64,000 nt of DNA from Arthrobacter sp. B0490 (GCF_002929355.1 NZ_PJIR01000004.1:1-64000); one strand, 5' to 3'. Counted from the stretch's first letter, positions 14,578-23,339 are shown. Numbers and translations are program-made. The notes: generated by a model not told the origin, from the sequence alone.

Positions 14578-16635
14578 TCAGCGATTCTCGGCTTCCGAAG
14601 CGTGACCGTCTTCGTTCTCTATGAGACCGTAGGGCGGGTCGTCAGGGTTCTGCGAGTAGCGGACGACGATGTGCTGGTCGGCCACAGACGGCGGTTGGTT
14701 ATCGACGAAAATGATCTGCGCGCCGGGGTGCTTAGCGAGCCAACTCGCCACGTGGCGGTAGATATTCTCTACGATGTTGCGGCCGCGAGCGGTGATGAGC
14801 AGGTCGATTTCGGCACCGCTATCGTCCACGCCGGGATTAGGCGTAGTCGGGGCAGTGACAGCTCCGGGGACGAGGTTCTTTTGAGGACTATCGACGATGA
14901 CGAATCCGGGATGGCCCGAACCCTGCTCGAAGGCCAACTCAAAGAGCGCAAGTTCCCAGGCGAGTGCGATGAGAGTCATAGCCCCAGAAGAACCGACCTT
15001 GTCGTAGCGGCGTCCGCGAACTGATGGTACGAGGTTCCTGTCAACGTGAACGCGATCGACCTTGGGGTAGCCGAAGTCCTCAAGAATGTTGAGCAGGCGT
15101 TCGCCGATGCGATTGAGGGTCGTGTCGCGAGGCGTCGTGTTCTTCAGGTATTGCGCTTTACGCGCCCTCGCTTCCTTGAGGGCGGCTGACGTCCGAAGGA
15201 GTTCCACTTCCTTTTCCTGCAGCTGTAGCAGCATCTGTCGTGCTCGGAGCATCGTCTTGAGCTCAACGCGAGTCTCCCCGAGTGACTGCTGGATTTCGTC
15301 GCGTTGCGTCAGGAAGGGCGAGATGATTCCGCCAGAGATCCGGTCGAGTGCTGATTGAGCTTCTCGTACCGCTGCGTTGGCGGCGGCCAGGTTCCTCCGA
15401 AGCTTGTCGCCCTCTGCACGCACTTCCTGGGCAAACTCGAGGAGTTGGTTCAAGCGGCGCACAAGACTGCGTCGTTCCGTGCTGAGGTCGGGAACGTTCT
15501 CGCCATCGGTGACATCTGTGGTCAGGTGGGAGTGGCACAGAGAGCACTCATTCCCGACGACCTTGGGCGGTGCTTGGAGCTTGCTCTGGCAAGCCGGGCA
15601 TATCACCACGGTGAGCGAGTCAAAGAGGTTTAGTGATTCAGCAACCAGATCAAGTCGTCGGATCTCGTCGGCATACTGAGCGCGGAGAGGTTCAAGCCGC
15701 CTTGCAAGGGTGTCCCGGTCTCGCAACTTAGCCTGGATACGCTGTGCTTGATCCGCGCACTGGGCATAGTTCGCCCGTAGCTCGGCGGTGAAGTCACTGC
15801 GGGCGGAGATGTTGTCGTCGATGGTCCGCATTTGTGCGTTGAGTTCGGCTCCCCGGATTCTGAGCTGGTCCGACGCGGGGTCTATTTCTGCGATGGTGGT
15901 GAATCCCGCATCGGTCATGAACGTTCGAAGCGTCTGGACAGCTCGCGCGAGCTCCCGTTCCTCCGCGCCGAGTTCTTCTACTGCGCGGGACAGCGCCGAC
16001 TGCTCGTTGTCCGAGACGCCGAACAAGATATTCACGACTTGGTTGAGCTTGATGGAACGGTGGGGCTGTCTTTCATATGCGAGGTCGCCGTTATCGAGCC
16101 TCCTATTGGTGAGAAACCAGAGCGGCTGCAGGTCCCTGAAGCTCAGTGCGCTCGTTCTCGAGTCTTCCTGAGACGGTGACTGGTCCAGGCGGAGTCCGCT
16201 GAGACCACACAGCTGCAGGAGATAGTGGGACAACGAGTCGGTGTCGGCGGGGTCGGAAGTGAAGGATCGAACTGGTGTGTCAGACATCGTGTAAAGGTCA
16301 CCGGTATACAGGTAGGCACTCGTTGTTTTCGTACCAAGCGCTCTCTCCACGACGTATTTTATGGGGTTAGTGTCACCCGGCCCCGTGACGTCGATGGCAA
16401 GCTGAGCGGATCGTACGTTCGCCATCACCTCATCATGTTCGGGATGTTCTTTCGCGCCAAGGCACCAGTCGACGAACTCCAGCACGGTGGTCTTACCAGT
16501 GCTGATCTCGCCGGCGATAATCGACAGGGGTCGGATCAGCTCCGCGTCGCGCGGGTCGGTGAAGTCAACGCGGTACGAGTGGCTTGGGCCGACCAGGCGG
16601 AGAGCTCGTATGTTGAAGGCGGGAAGAGTCATCAT
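14578..16635 (-). CDS. ABC-three-component system ATPase (DUF3732-type, SMC/Rad50-like)
   Basis: About 685 residues. Walker A is GEISTGKT near residue 45. A long central coiled-coil region is broken by a zinc hook-like pair, CPAC about residue 355 and CSLC about residue 373. Late in the protein an ABC signature-like GSSGAMTLIALAW and a Walker B/D-loop FVIVDSPQKN appear. This is the layout of DUF3732 ATPases, the large component of ABC-three-component (ABC-3C) conflict systems, in which a DNA- or end-sensing ATPase controls a nuclease partner. It follows the middle-component gene by a few bases. Possible starts are TTG 16644 and ATG 16635/16632; the sense strand shows AGGA just before TTG 16644. 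Confidence 0.85.
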   Translation of the reverse strand: MMTLPAFNIRALRLVGPSHSYRVDFTDPRDAELIRPLSIIAGEISTGKTTVLEFVDWCLGAKEHPEHDEVMANVRSAQLAIDVTGPGDTNPIKYVVERALGTKTTSAYLYTGDLYTMSDTPVRSFTSDPADTDSLSHYLLQLCGLSGLRLDQSPSQEDSRTSALSFRDLQPLWFLTNRRLDNGDLAYERQPHRSIKLNQVVNILFGVSDNEQSALSRAVEELGAEERELARAVQTLRTFMTDAGFTTIAEIDPASDQLRIRGAELNAQMRTIDDNISARSDFTAELRANYAQCADQAQRIQAKLRDRDTLARRLEPLRAQYADEIRRLDLVAESLNLFDSLTVVICPACQSKLQAPPKVVGNECSLCHSHLTTDVTDGENVPDLSTERRSLVRRLNQLLEFAQEVRAEGDKLRRNLAAANAAVREAQSALDRISGGIISPFLTQRDEIQQSLGETRVELKTMLRARQMLLQLQEKEVELLRTSAALKEARARKAQYLKNTTPRDTTLNRIGERLLNILEDFGYPKVDRVHVDRNLVPSVRGRRYDKVGSSGAMTLIALAWELALFELAFEQGSGHPGFVIVDSPQKNLVPGAVTAPTTPNPGVDDSGAEIDLLITARGRNIVENIYRHVASWLAKHPGAQIIFVDNQPPSVADQHIVVRYSQNPDDPPYGLIENEDGHASEAENR

Positions 16636-16650
16636 GGGCGTCAACGGTTC

Positions 16651-17256
16651 CTAGAAGAGCATGTCGCGCGATGTGAGCTCGGAGGCTTCAGCCTCGAACT
16701 CGTCGATCGTCGGACTGTCGATGAGGTCAAAGAGCACCGGGTCCACTCGAAGCCATGTTTCGAGGTGCTCTCGCATCTTCGGTGAGGACAGCCTCGTTAC
16801 GAGGGGAGCAACGGTCGCAATACTGAGCCGGTATGCGTCGGCGTACACGGAGCACAGGCTGTTCGCTGATCGCTGCCCCAATTCGGTAACAGTGAAGACT
16901 CTGTGCCCCTCGTGTACCGCGAGTTTCACAAGCCCGAACGCGACCAGTTGGGCGATGTCCGAAGTCACTCGTTCCCGCCGAGAAACGAAGCGCTGGCTTG
17001 GCGAGGCGTAGGTGATGGAATGGCGGCCAAATCCTTGCAACCGTAGCTGATTAGAGGCGGGAGAATCCGGGTCCAACACGAGGAACGGATTGGCCGATAA
17101 GAACTCAATCACTGAGAGCCGTTCAAGATCCAGCTTGCTTTCCTGGGCTTGTGCGCCCACCAGAACGAGAAGGATCTGGGCCATCCGAAAAGCGGGTACG
17201 GACTCCGCGCGTAGCGTCGATGCTGCGTGATCGGTAGGGTCGACTTGGGCGCTCAT
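16651..17256 (-). CDS. ABC-three-component system middle component
   Basis: 201 residues, mostly helical, with a winged-helix-like centre (VTSDIAQLVAFGLVKLAVHE followed by VFTVTELGQRSANSLC). No catalytic motif is visible. Position between the nuclease-like gene and the ATPase, a 4-nt overlap with the upstream gene and a short gap to the ATPase match the middle component of ABC-3C systems. In these systems the middle component is thought to bridge the ATPase and the effector. Assignment rests on size, order and partners more than on a strong motif. Confidence 0.72.
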   Translation of the reverse strand: MSAQVDPTDHAASTLRAESVPAFRMAQILLVLVGAQAQESKLDLERLSVIEFLSANPFLVLDPDSPASNQLRLQGFGRHSITYASPSQRFVSRRERVTSDIAQLVAFGLVKLAVHEGHRVFTVTELGQRSANSLCSVYADAYRLSIATVAPLVTRLSSPKMREHLETWLRVDPVLFDLIDSPTIDEFEAEASELTSRDMLF

Positions 17257-18293
17257 GATACCTCCTCCCGTCCTTCCTCGTTGTTCAGGCCGGAAGCGAT
17301 GCTTGGGATGGGTGCACGGTGCACTTCGGCGACATCACGCCAGTCCCGAACCCATCCCGCGCGCCCATTGTCCACGGCTTGATGGAGCAGTCCAACGCCG
17401 TGAAGGACGTGCGCTCGGAGGCTCGCGGCCTCCTGCGCATGACTTGTCTCGATGCCTCCAAGTACCTCGCTATACAGTTGCGGAAATCGCCGGTCCGCCG
17501 ACATCTGACATGCCGTGTTGAAAGCTGTCGACCAGGTCGATGAAACTCGCACACGCCATGTCGAAAGCGCCGAGATTTCGGGCTGGACACCCTTGTCGGT
17601 GACCTCCCGCTCCAAGATCTCGGCGTTGAAGAACGCCTCTCGGGCAGCAAAAGTCTCTGGTAAGCCGGCTTCGTCCATTTGGCGCACAAAAAGAGCGCCG
17701 TCGTACTTGGTGTTGTCGACAAGTTCCTCCAGCCCCCGTGGTTCTTCGGGGTCGGCGGTTGTCGGTGGAAGCGGAAAAATAGGCGAAAAGTAGTGATTTC
17801 GAACGGCCGCCGCGGCCGGTGCCTGGAGTCGTCGCCGCAGCCCCCCTGCGGTATCGAGGTTCACCGTAAGGGTGTCGGCCTTGGACGTTCGCTTTTTCCA
17901 CCCTTCCCACCAGGTGAGCATCGGACCATCCAGTTCGCAGGGGATGCAGAGCGTCCAGGACGCGATCTTGTAGCCGTTTGCCTTGGCAGCCTTCTGCGCC
18001 GATTTATACGATTCTCGGACATCGCCCTGCTGGGTCGTGCCAAACCCGTTGATGAAGTACTTTGACTGCCAGATATGGACTTCACCTCCTCTTCCGAGAT
18101 CGCCGACGTAAGCGTCGATACCCCAGTCGCCCGGGTTCGCTTGGATCTCCTGGACATCGGGATGAACGATCCCGACGATGTCCGCAATAAGTCGTTCGAA
18201 CGCGTCGCGAGCACCCGCGGAGCCAGCGAATCGCGTCTCAAGGAACCGGAAGTCGATGTCGCCGGAGCCCACAACAGCAATTTGATCTAACAA
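17253..18293 (-). CDS. ABC-three-component effector: nuclease-like N-terminus plus C-terminal component
   Basis: 346 residues from TTG 18293. The N-terminal 110 residues look like a PD-(D/E)xK restriction-endonuclease fold: GDWGIDAYVGDLGRGGEVH supplies the Asp and IWQSKYF the Q-x-K. The C-terminal 200 residues are helical and match the idea of a C-terminal docking component of ABC-3C systems (around TKYDGALFVRQMDEAGLPET and AFFNAEILEREV). It is the first gene of a three-gene operon on the reverse strand, overlapping the middle component by 4 nt. Likely role: DNA cleavage triggered by the ATPase. Nuclease activity is inferred from the motif only. Confidence 0.75.
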   Translation of the reverse strand: MLDQIAVVGSGDIDFRFLETRFAGSAGARDAFERLIADIVGIVHPDVQEIQANPGDWGIDAYVGDLGRGGEVHIWQSKYFINGFGTTQQGDVRESYKSAQKAAKANGYKIASWTLCIPCELDGPMLTWWEGWKKRTSKADTLTVNLDTAGGLRRRLQAPAAAAVRNHYFSPIFPLPPTTADPEEPRGLEELVDNTKYDGALFVRQMDEAGLPETFAAREAFFNAEILEREVTDKGVQPEISALSTWRVRVSSTWSTAFNTACQMSADRRFPQLYSEVLGGIETSHAQEAASLRAHVLHGVGLLHQAVDNGRAGWVRDWRDVAEVHRAPIPSIASGLNNEEGREEVS

Positions 18294-18745
18294 TCGGCCC
18301 CCAAGCCCCGTTCGGTAGCATCAGCATATCCATAACCCATGTGACCGCATGTTCCGCGGTGGTGCTCAAGCCACCGAACTCACAGATTGGGTGGCTGTTT
18401 CACTGGCGCGCCCCAGAGAATGACTGGTTCCCGCCGATCGAGTGGCGCCTCCGGCTGGAGCTGTCTATCGGCGCGATGCTCGATCGTTTCGATGACTTCA
18501 GCACCCTCCTCTGCGAGCAGCGGCTCCTCGTAGAACGCTGCTGATCGCGACACCGGTTGCTGTCGGGGTCTGCCATAGGATCGTCCCGTCCAATATGTGC
18601 GCGTAGCAAGCACTCAATGCTTGGTGATCCGCACAGTCGAGGCGCACACCACCGGGCTCGTGCACCGCGGATCGAAGAGTTCATCTGAGCATCGTAAGTA
18701 CAGTGCGACAGGGCGGATGACCGTTGCAGGGGAGGGTGGGGGTTA
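18294..18745. other. Intergenic region between the ABC-3C operon and the next gene
   Basis: About 450 bp. The left end holds the promoter for the reverse-strand ABC-3C operon. A forward frame from GTG 18341 to 18544 (67 residues, containing WLFHWRAPENDWFPPIEWRL) has high GC3 and could be a small gene or remnant. A reverse frame covers the same bases. Nothing else is recognisable. Confidence 0.4.
18341..18544 (+). CDS. Possible small protein of unknown function
   Basis: 67 residues starting at GTG 18341. The second half has strongly G/C-biased third positions, as real genes here do, and is rich in Trp, Phe and acidic residues (LELSIGAMLDRFDDFSTLLC). No ribosome site is clear and no family is recognised. 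It could be the 3' part of a broken gene. Confidence 0.3.
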   Translation: MTACSAVVLKPPNSQIGWLFHWRAPENDWFPPIEWRLRLELSIGAMLDRFDDFSTLLCEQRLLVERC

Positions 18746-19615
18746 GTGTCTGCTAGGGAAGAAGACCACGCACGGATTCTGCTTTCGGAGGAGCTCGGAG
18801 TGGAGTTCCGTCTATACGACGACAACTCCAAGCCGGGCATGCCTGACCTTCTGTCTTTGAACGGCAAGCATGTCGCGGAAGTGATCACGACTGTTCCGGC
18901 TCGAGCTCGTGAAGCAGAGAAGAACCTACCAGCCATGACCGAGGCGAAGCTCCCCCACTGCGTCCGGGTACTGCTTCCGTACAAGAATCTGGCACGCGTC
19001 AGCAGACGAGCACGCCAGAAGATCAGGGCGGACGTCCTTCGGTGGACCGTTGACGCCGAGTGCGTCAATCACTGGTTCTCTACAGACGAACAGGGACTGA
19101 GCCACTGCGTCAACCCGCTCCCGATCCTTGGATTAGGCGCCTACGACGACGGGGTACAAGTTGCGTGTTTTCAGTGCCACCACGACTCACCGAATGAGCC
19201 CCATCAGATCATGTGGACCATCATGCATTCCCCTTCACCTGCTGACCCCTGGAGCTTGCTTCAACTATCGTTGGGCATCATCGAAAAGGAACAGGAGGGA
19301 GGCGTGCAGGCTCTCGCGAAGAAGCTGGCTGGGTACCCAACCAAGCACCTTGTGATGTACCCGTTCGGTCCGCCCGGGAATTTGACGGCAGCAATCAGCG
19401 ACTACGTGCTTCCTCCAGATCTGTTCACCCTCGCACCACCACGGTTACATCCACCGCTAACCGATGTGCATGTATGGCTCCTGTACCGGTACGAAAACGA
19501 CGATATTGCCGAGGGGATACACATGTGCGACAACTACTGGGCGAGATTCGGAATGCGGCCGTCGCCACAGGACAGATCATCTCTCCTGTGGCGGCTCCAT
19601 TACCCAAATGCCTAA
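18746..19615 (+). CDS. Unknown protein with PD-(D/E)xK-like N-terminus
   Basis: 289 residues from GTG 18746, with GGAGGGTGGGGG just upstream. Near the N-terminus, PGMPDLLSLNGKHVAEVITT has the spacing of a nuclease-like PD...ExT motif (Asp before a beta hairpin, Glu on the next strand), and it is preceded by a helix typical of such folds. The usual Lys of the ExK motif is replaced by Thr, so catalysis is uncertain. The remaining 220 residues show no known domain. It stands alone on the forward strand between the ABC-3C operon and the FRG-domain gene, so a defence role is plausible by context only. Confidence 0.6.
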   Translation: MSAREEDHARILLSEELGVEFRLYDDNSKPGMPDLLSLNGKHVAEVITTVPARAREAEKNLPAMTEAKLPHCVRVLLPYKNLARVSRRARQKIRADVLRWTVDAECVNHWFSTDEQGLSHCVNPLPILGLGAYDDGVQVACFQCHHDSPNEPHQIMWTIMHSPSPADPWSLLQLSLGIIEKEQEGGVQALAKKLAGYPTKHLVMYPFGPPGNLTAAISDYVLPPDLFTLAPPRLHPPLTDVHVWLLYRYENDDIAEGIHMCDNYWARFGMRPSPQDRSSLLWRLHYPNA

Positions 19616-19920
19616 GTTCATTCCCACGCTCACAGACGCATACCTCAGCACCACACCACCAAAGTGCTTTGGAGTGTTGCGTTGGGGTACACCCAAACGC
19701 CACAGCGCACATTGGTTCAGATTGCGGTGCTTTAGGGTCCTTCTATGGCTTTCGCAACAGATAAGTGTGAGGGTCTAGACATTACGCATCGCTGCCTTAG
19801 CACAGCCCATAAGGGCTCCCTCAGCGGACCAGGTCACAACGAGCCACGAAACGTTTTTGCTTCCGTGCAGTCGTCTTTAAAGCTGATGCCCCATCGCAGA
19901 ACGCTGCCACGGATTTCGGT
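19616..19920. other. Convergent intergenic region, no gene seen
   Basis: About 305 bp between the ends of two convergent genes. Short frames exist in several registers, but none has a domain or a ribosome site. No strong terminator hairpin was found by eye. Confidence 0.4.
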
Positions 19921-21615
19921 CTACTCGACGACGCGATACAGGTCGCGTAGCAGTGCCTTCGTAATCGGAGAGTCAGGCAACCGACTTCCGATGGACAGCG
20001 CCAAGTCCATGAGAATGTCACTACCGTGCGGGACGAAGAGTTCATCTGCTTGGGGTAACACTGGTTTGAGCTCGTGGCGGAGTTTGCCAGGAAAGTAAAC
20101 GGCGGCTTCGAGATATCGTGCCGCATCGTTGCACCTCCACCCCCAGGTGTTAGTCGTCACCCACCCGCGCTGGCAGGCCGCTCGGCCGTGCGGAGACATC
20201 TGAACATCGATTGGTGCACCTGCATCCATGTGCGACCGGAAAACGTAGATGACGCAGTAGTCGTCATCAGCGACGGGTGAGGCCCGCAAAATCCCGGGGG
20301 CGGCCAGTTGAAGCTTCGTTGTCGCGAACCAGCAGGCCACAAGGAAGTAATCGGTAAGGTCCAAAGATGGCGTCGCCAGCCCGTAGTGCTGCGCGAACGA
20401 GGTCTTCAAGTTGTCGCCATGGAACGTGGACCAAGTTTTCTGGTCGTAAGAGTGTGGCTTTTCGCGTGATACTTCGACGGCAGCTTCGATGAGTGAGTTG
20501 AATGCCATGGCCGCAGCTGCCGGGGTAGAGCGTCGGGCGGCACTCGGCAAGAGGGATGGTTCCATTGCATGGGCATCGCCGAAGAGCTTCAGACGCGCCT
20601 CACGCGATCGTGGCAAAAAATATTCCCGATTTTGCCCTCTAAACAAGGGGACACCGCCATCCACACTCGTTGACATCGCGCGTTGGCTGTTCTCTTCCAG
20701 CAGTGTGATTAGCGAATCGGCGGAGTCGGCGAAGTACCGAGGCACCGTTCGAAACGGGACCGACAAGTGGCCGAAAGGTCCGTCTGTGAGCTTACTGGCT
20801 CGATACACAGCGTCGTTCTCGGATAGAAAATCATAGCTATAGACATGGCCATAGAACGGGTCGACCAACCCGGCATGCACTCGGGGTGGAAGAACGAAGC
20901 GAGCGGTTTCGTTCACGAACACCCGAGGGTTCTTTTCCCATGGGGGGTCAGACACGTCGTCCACGTGATCGAGGTCGAGATGCGAAAGGCTAGGGGTTTC
21001 GCCAAGTGACGGGCTGTGATCCTCTCCAGACAAGCGGCCAATAGGAAGTCCCCACATGCGAAGAATGAAGAGTTCTATGGCGGATTGTGTCTCATCAGGT
21101 AGGCGACTGCTCCAGAAAGTCTGGATTCCTGAATCAACGCGCTTCTGCCAAGTATCTAGCACGAGTCCGATGAACGAAGTAAGGACATCCATTGGTTGGA
21201 TGAGGATATCAATTAGGACATTAGGCCCTGTGATTGTGAACCACGTAGAGTCGGGTGCGTCTGGCCCAATGGGTCGCATGTCAACGAGAGGTTCGAGCCT
21301 CAATTCAGAAAGCGCTGACGCGGCGCGCTGGCGTTGCTCTTCGTCGAGTTGCGTGGCGGCCAGGATCCAATTAAGCTGCAGCGCATCGAGATGCAAGTCC
21401 ACGAGGGCGCCGCTGATCTCCGCGAACAGAGCCTCTCGCACGTCAATGGGCCCGACTAAGTGACTCCTGATGTGGAGGCCTACAGAGGCGAGTGCCTGCT
21501 GCCGACGAGATTCATCAATAACGCGGGGAGCTGCATGCACGATTGCAGCGGCCCCAATATTCCGGAGAATTAGGGTGCGGATGTGATTGCGGATGTGATT
21601 GCGGATGTGGGGCAC
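19921..21615 (-). CDS. FRG-domain protein
   Basis: Up to 564 residues. The FRG domain sits in the middle to C-terminal part: PLFRGQNREYFLPR with its Phe-Arg-Gly, then about 100 residues later FAQHYGLATPSLDLTDYFLV, matching the family QHYGxPTxLLDxT pattern. FRG domains occur in many predicted phage-defence proteins, probably as effectors or nucleic-acid-linked enzymes; the activity is unknown. The N-terminal 300 residues are unassigned. The proposed start GTG 21615 lies in front of a 12-bp tandem repeat that encodes HIRN units, so a downstream start is possible. The gene is isolated, and third positions are A/T-richer than in the housekeeping genes. Confidence 0.72.
   Translation of the reverse strand: MPHIRNHIRNHIRTLILRNIGAAAIVHAAPRVIDESRRQQALASVGLHIRSHLVGPIDVREALFAEISGALVDLHLDALQLNWILAATQLDEEQRQRAASALSELRLEPLVDMRPIGPDAPDSTWFTITGPNVLIDILIQPMDVLTSFIGLVLDTWQKRVDSGIQTFWSSRLPDETQSAIELFILRMWGLPIGRLSGEDHSPSLGETPSLSHLDLDHVDDVSDPPWEKNPRVFVNETARFVLPPRVHAGLVDPFYGHVYSYDFLSENDAVYRASKLTDGPFGHLSVPFRTVPRYFADSADSLITLLEENSQRAMSTSVDGGVPLFRGQNREYFLPRSREARLKLFGDAHAMEPSLLPSAARRSTPAAAAMAFNSLIEAAVEVSREKPHSYDQKTWSTFHGDNLKTSFAQHYGLATPSLDLTDYFLVACWFATTKLQLAAPGILRASPVADDDYCVIYVFRSHMDAGAPIDVQMSPHGRAACQRGWVTTNTWGWRCNDAARYLEAAVYFPGKLRHELKPVLPQADELFVPHGSDILMDLALSIGSRLPDSPITKALLRDLYRVVE
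21577..21609. repeat. 12-bp tandem repeat at the start of the FRG gene
   Basis: GCGGATGTGATT occurs twice exactly, followed by GCGGATGTG (2.75 units). On the coding strand each unit encodes four residues (HIRN-like), so copy-number change would add or remove four residues without shifting frame. Confidence 0.85.
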
Positions 21616-22048
21616 GTCTGAATACTCCCATAGAGTGGCGGACGTTCTCTTCTAGCGCCCCGCGCATCGACCACCCACCTGCAAAGTGTAATGGAACCGA
21701 AATTGCTTCATTCGGCTACCGCCTCAGGACGCTTCGCTGAGGGTTCGAAGCACCTTGCCCAGGAGGGTGACCTCTAGCCCGCAAAAGGCCGCGGGTTGTT
21801 CTCAACAAACGATCCCTTGTTTGGACGTGAGGAAGTCTTGGGCTGCCGACCGCGGAAGTCCAGCGTCTGAGCGGCTCCTGCCTTCGCGCGCTGTCTCAGC
21901 AACGTGTCTCACATTGGCTTTTCTCAACAAGGGAAAAGGGGGCCTTTGATGAAACCTTCCACGCGTGCCCTCATCCTTGACCGCCACCACTGTGGTTCGC
22001 GCGGGGGTAGGGGAAGCTCTGCCGGGCAAACTCTACGAGTCCGGGGAC
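21616..22048. other. Intergenic region between the FRG gene and the resolvase
   Basis: About 430 bp. A short forward frame near 21950 (MKPSTRALILDRHHCG) has no support beyond being open. The island-to-transposon boundary probably lies here. I saw no complete transposon terminal repeat. Confidence 0.4.
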
Positions 22049-22864
22049 CTAGGAGGCCTGCTGTTTTTCCAAGGCTGCCCGCAGCAAGGTGATCGCTTTG
22101 GGGCCGACGCCGTGCAGCGTAGATAGTTCGTTGAGGTCGATGCCTTGCAGGTCGCTCATGGTGAGTACGCCGCGTTCGGCGAGGGCTCTCGTGGCGGGAG
22201 CGCCGATCTTGGGAAGAGGCGCCGGTGTGCTTACTGGCTGGCCGTTGTCGGCAGGGGAGGGTTGGGGCGTGACCACCAGAGGAGTGGTGATCGCTTGAGC
22301 TTGCTGGTGACGGTAGAGCGTTGCGCGGCTCCACCCGACGAGTCGGGCGGCTTCCTCAGCGGTCCGTCCTTTGGCTCGGGCGTCGGCGGCGATGTTGAGT
22401 TTGTCCGCGATGACCTTCGGGTTCATCACGGGCCGACCGAACTTCGTGCCGTTCTGCTTGGAGGCAGCGATGCCGGCGTTGATGCGTTCTACGATCAGCT
22501 CCCGCTCGTACTCGGCAAGGGTGGCGAGCATGTTCAGCATCAGCCTGCCCGTCGACGTCGCCGGATCAATTCCGTCCGATAGGGACCGGACAAGGATGCC
22601 GCGGTCGCGGAGCATGTTCACCGTGTTCAGCACATCGATGAGGGACCGGCCAAGTCGATCGACGCGCCACACCACAACGGTGTCTCCTTCGTCGGCGTAC
22701 CCGAGGAGCTTCTTCATGCCAGGACGATCGATCGCGGACCTCGTCCCCGAAGTCACATCAGCGAACACGTCGCGCTTCTGCACGCCGGCGGCGACCAACG
22801 CGTCGAGCTGCAACTGCGCATCCTGGCTCGAGGTGCTGACCCTGGTGTATCCGAGATGCCTCAT
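22049..22864 (-). CDS. Serine resolvase with C-terminal helix-hairpin-helix extension
   Basis: 271 residues. The catalytic domain is complete: YTRVSTSSQDAQLQLDAL with the nucleophile Ser near residue 10, VVVWRVDRLGRS with the active-site Arg residues, and the long E helix around LMLNMLATLAEYERELIVER. A resolvase HTH follows (AEEAARLVGWSRATLYRH). Ordinary Tn3-type resolvases end near 185-200 residues. Here a Pro-rich linker leads to an added domain with two hairpins, IGAPATRALAERGVLTMSDL and ELSTLHGVGPKAITLLRAAL, which reads as a helix-hairpin-helix DNA-binding unit. Its res site lies directly upstream. No transposase gene accompanies it. Confidence 0.9.
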   Translation of the reverse strand: MRHLGYTRVSTSSQDAQLQLDALVAAGVQKRDVFADVTSGTRSAIDRPGMKKLLGYADEGDTVVVWRVDRLGRSLIDVLNTVNMLRDRGILVRSLSDGIDPATSTGRLMLNMLATLAEYERELIVERINAGIAASKQNGTKFGRPVMNPKVIADKLNIAADARAKGRTAEEAARLVGWSRATLYRHQQAQAITTPLVVTPQPSPADNGQPVSTPAPLPKIGAPATRALAERGVLTMSDLQGIDLNELSTLHGVGPKAITLLRAALEKQQAS

Positions 22865-22873
22865 CCCGCCATT

Positions 22874-23024
22874 CTGTCTCAGAAACCTTGGATACGAGCA
22901 AACCTAAGACGAATCACGGCGAGACAAGTTTCCGAGACAGAAGACGGCCCGTGATTCCGGGGAAGAGGTGGCACAGTGATCGACCCGTTCGAGTGTCTTG
23001 TATAGCTTTAGGTTTTCGAGACGC
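22874..23024 (-). promoter_or_regulatory. res recombination site (copy 1)
   Basis: Between the resolvase start and 23024 there are several half-sites of the TGTCT type used by Tn3/gamma-delta resolvases. The outer subsite I is a 32-bp imperfect dyad at 22993-23024 (GTGTCTTG ... CGAGACGC). After exactly 52 bp come the accessory half-sites at 22919-22940 (reading GTCTCGGAAAC on the minus strand) and CTGTCTCAGAAAC at 22874-22886. Spacing matches the second copy at 43127-43286. Confidence 0.75.
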
Positions 23025-23251
23025 TCTAGAGCGGACCCGGTCGCTGTAGGTGCCCCGTAAGTCGGGCGTGCGCCGGGCATTAGGTCAGTGGGTCTTACGG
23101 GGACGGTTCCACCTGTCTCGAGTGAGTCGCGGCCTGGGCCGTGATTGCCCAATGGCGGGTTCTATCGATGTTCGGTGGGGGCACGGTGAGGGTCAGTGAC
23201 CCGCCCCGCCAGGACTCCTTGGGCAGGATTGGCCTCTCGTCCTTTGCGGGA

Positions 23252-23270
23252 ATACCCGGTGGGGGTATAC
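23252..23270. promoter_or_regulatory. Likely CsoR operator 1
   Basis: ATACCCGGTGGGGGTATAC has the TACCC...GGGTA pseudo-palindrome with a G-tract that is typical of CsoR binding sites. It lies about 70 bp before the CopZ start. The cognate CsoR-family gene is at 26601. Confidence 0.65.
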
Positions 23271-23285
23271 CGTTATCTTTATCGG

Positions 23286-23302
23286 ATACCCCCCCAGGGT
23301 AT
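23286..23302. promoter_or_regulatory. Likely CsoR operator 2
   Basis: ATACCCCCCCAGGGTAT is a second CsoR-like palindrome, 34 bp from the first measured start to start. Between them lies an AT-rich stretch (CGTTATCTTTATCGG) that may contain the promoter. Two operators flanking a promoter would allow tight repression. Confidence 0.65.
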
Positions 23303-23339
23303 TTATTGGGATGTCGATGAAGAAGGGGTCGTGTTGGCT

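Noticed and set aside
21889..21913. TGTCTCAG and GTGTCTCAC resembling another res half-site pair
   Set aside because: There is no second arm or conserved spacing, and the similarity is limited to short words.
22993..23110. Tn3-type terminal inverted repeat suggested by CCCCGTAAG and CTTACGGGG
   Set aside because: These words form a local inverted repeat, but no 38-bp end or target duplication could be matched at another position in the window.
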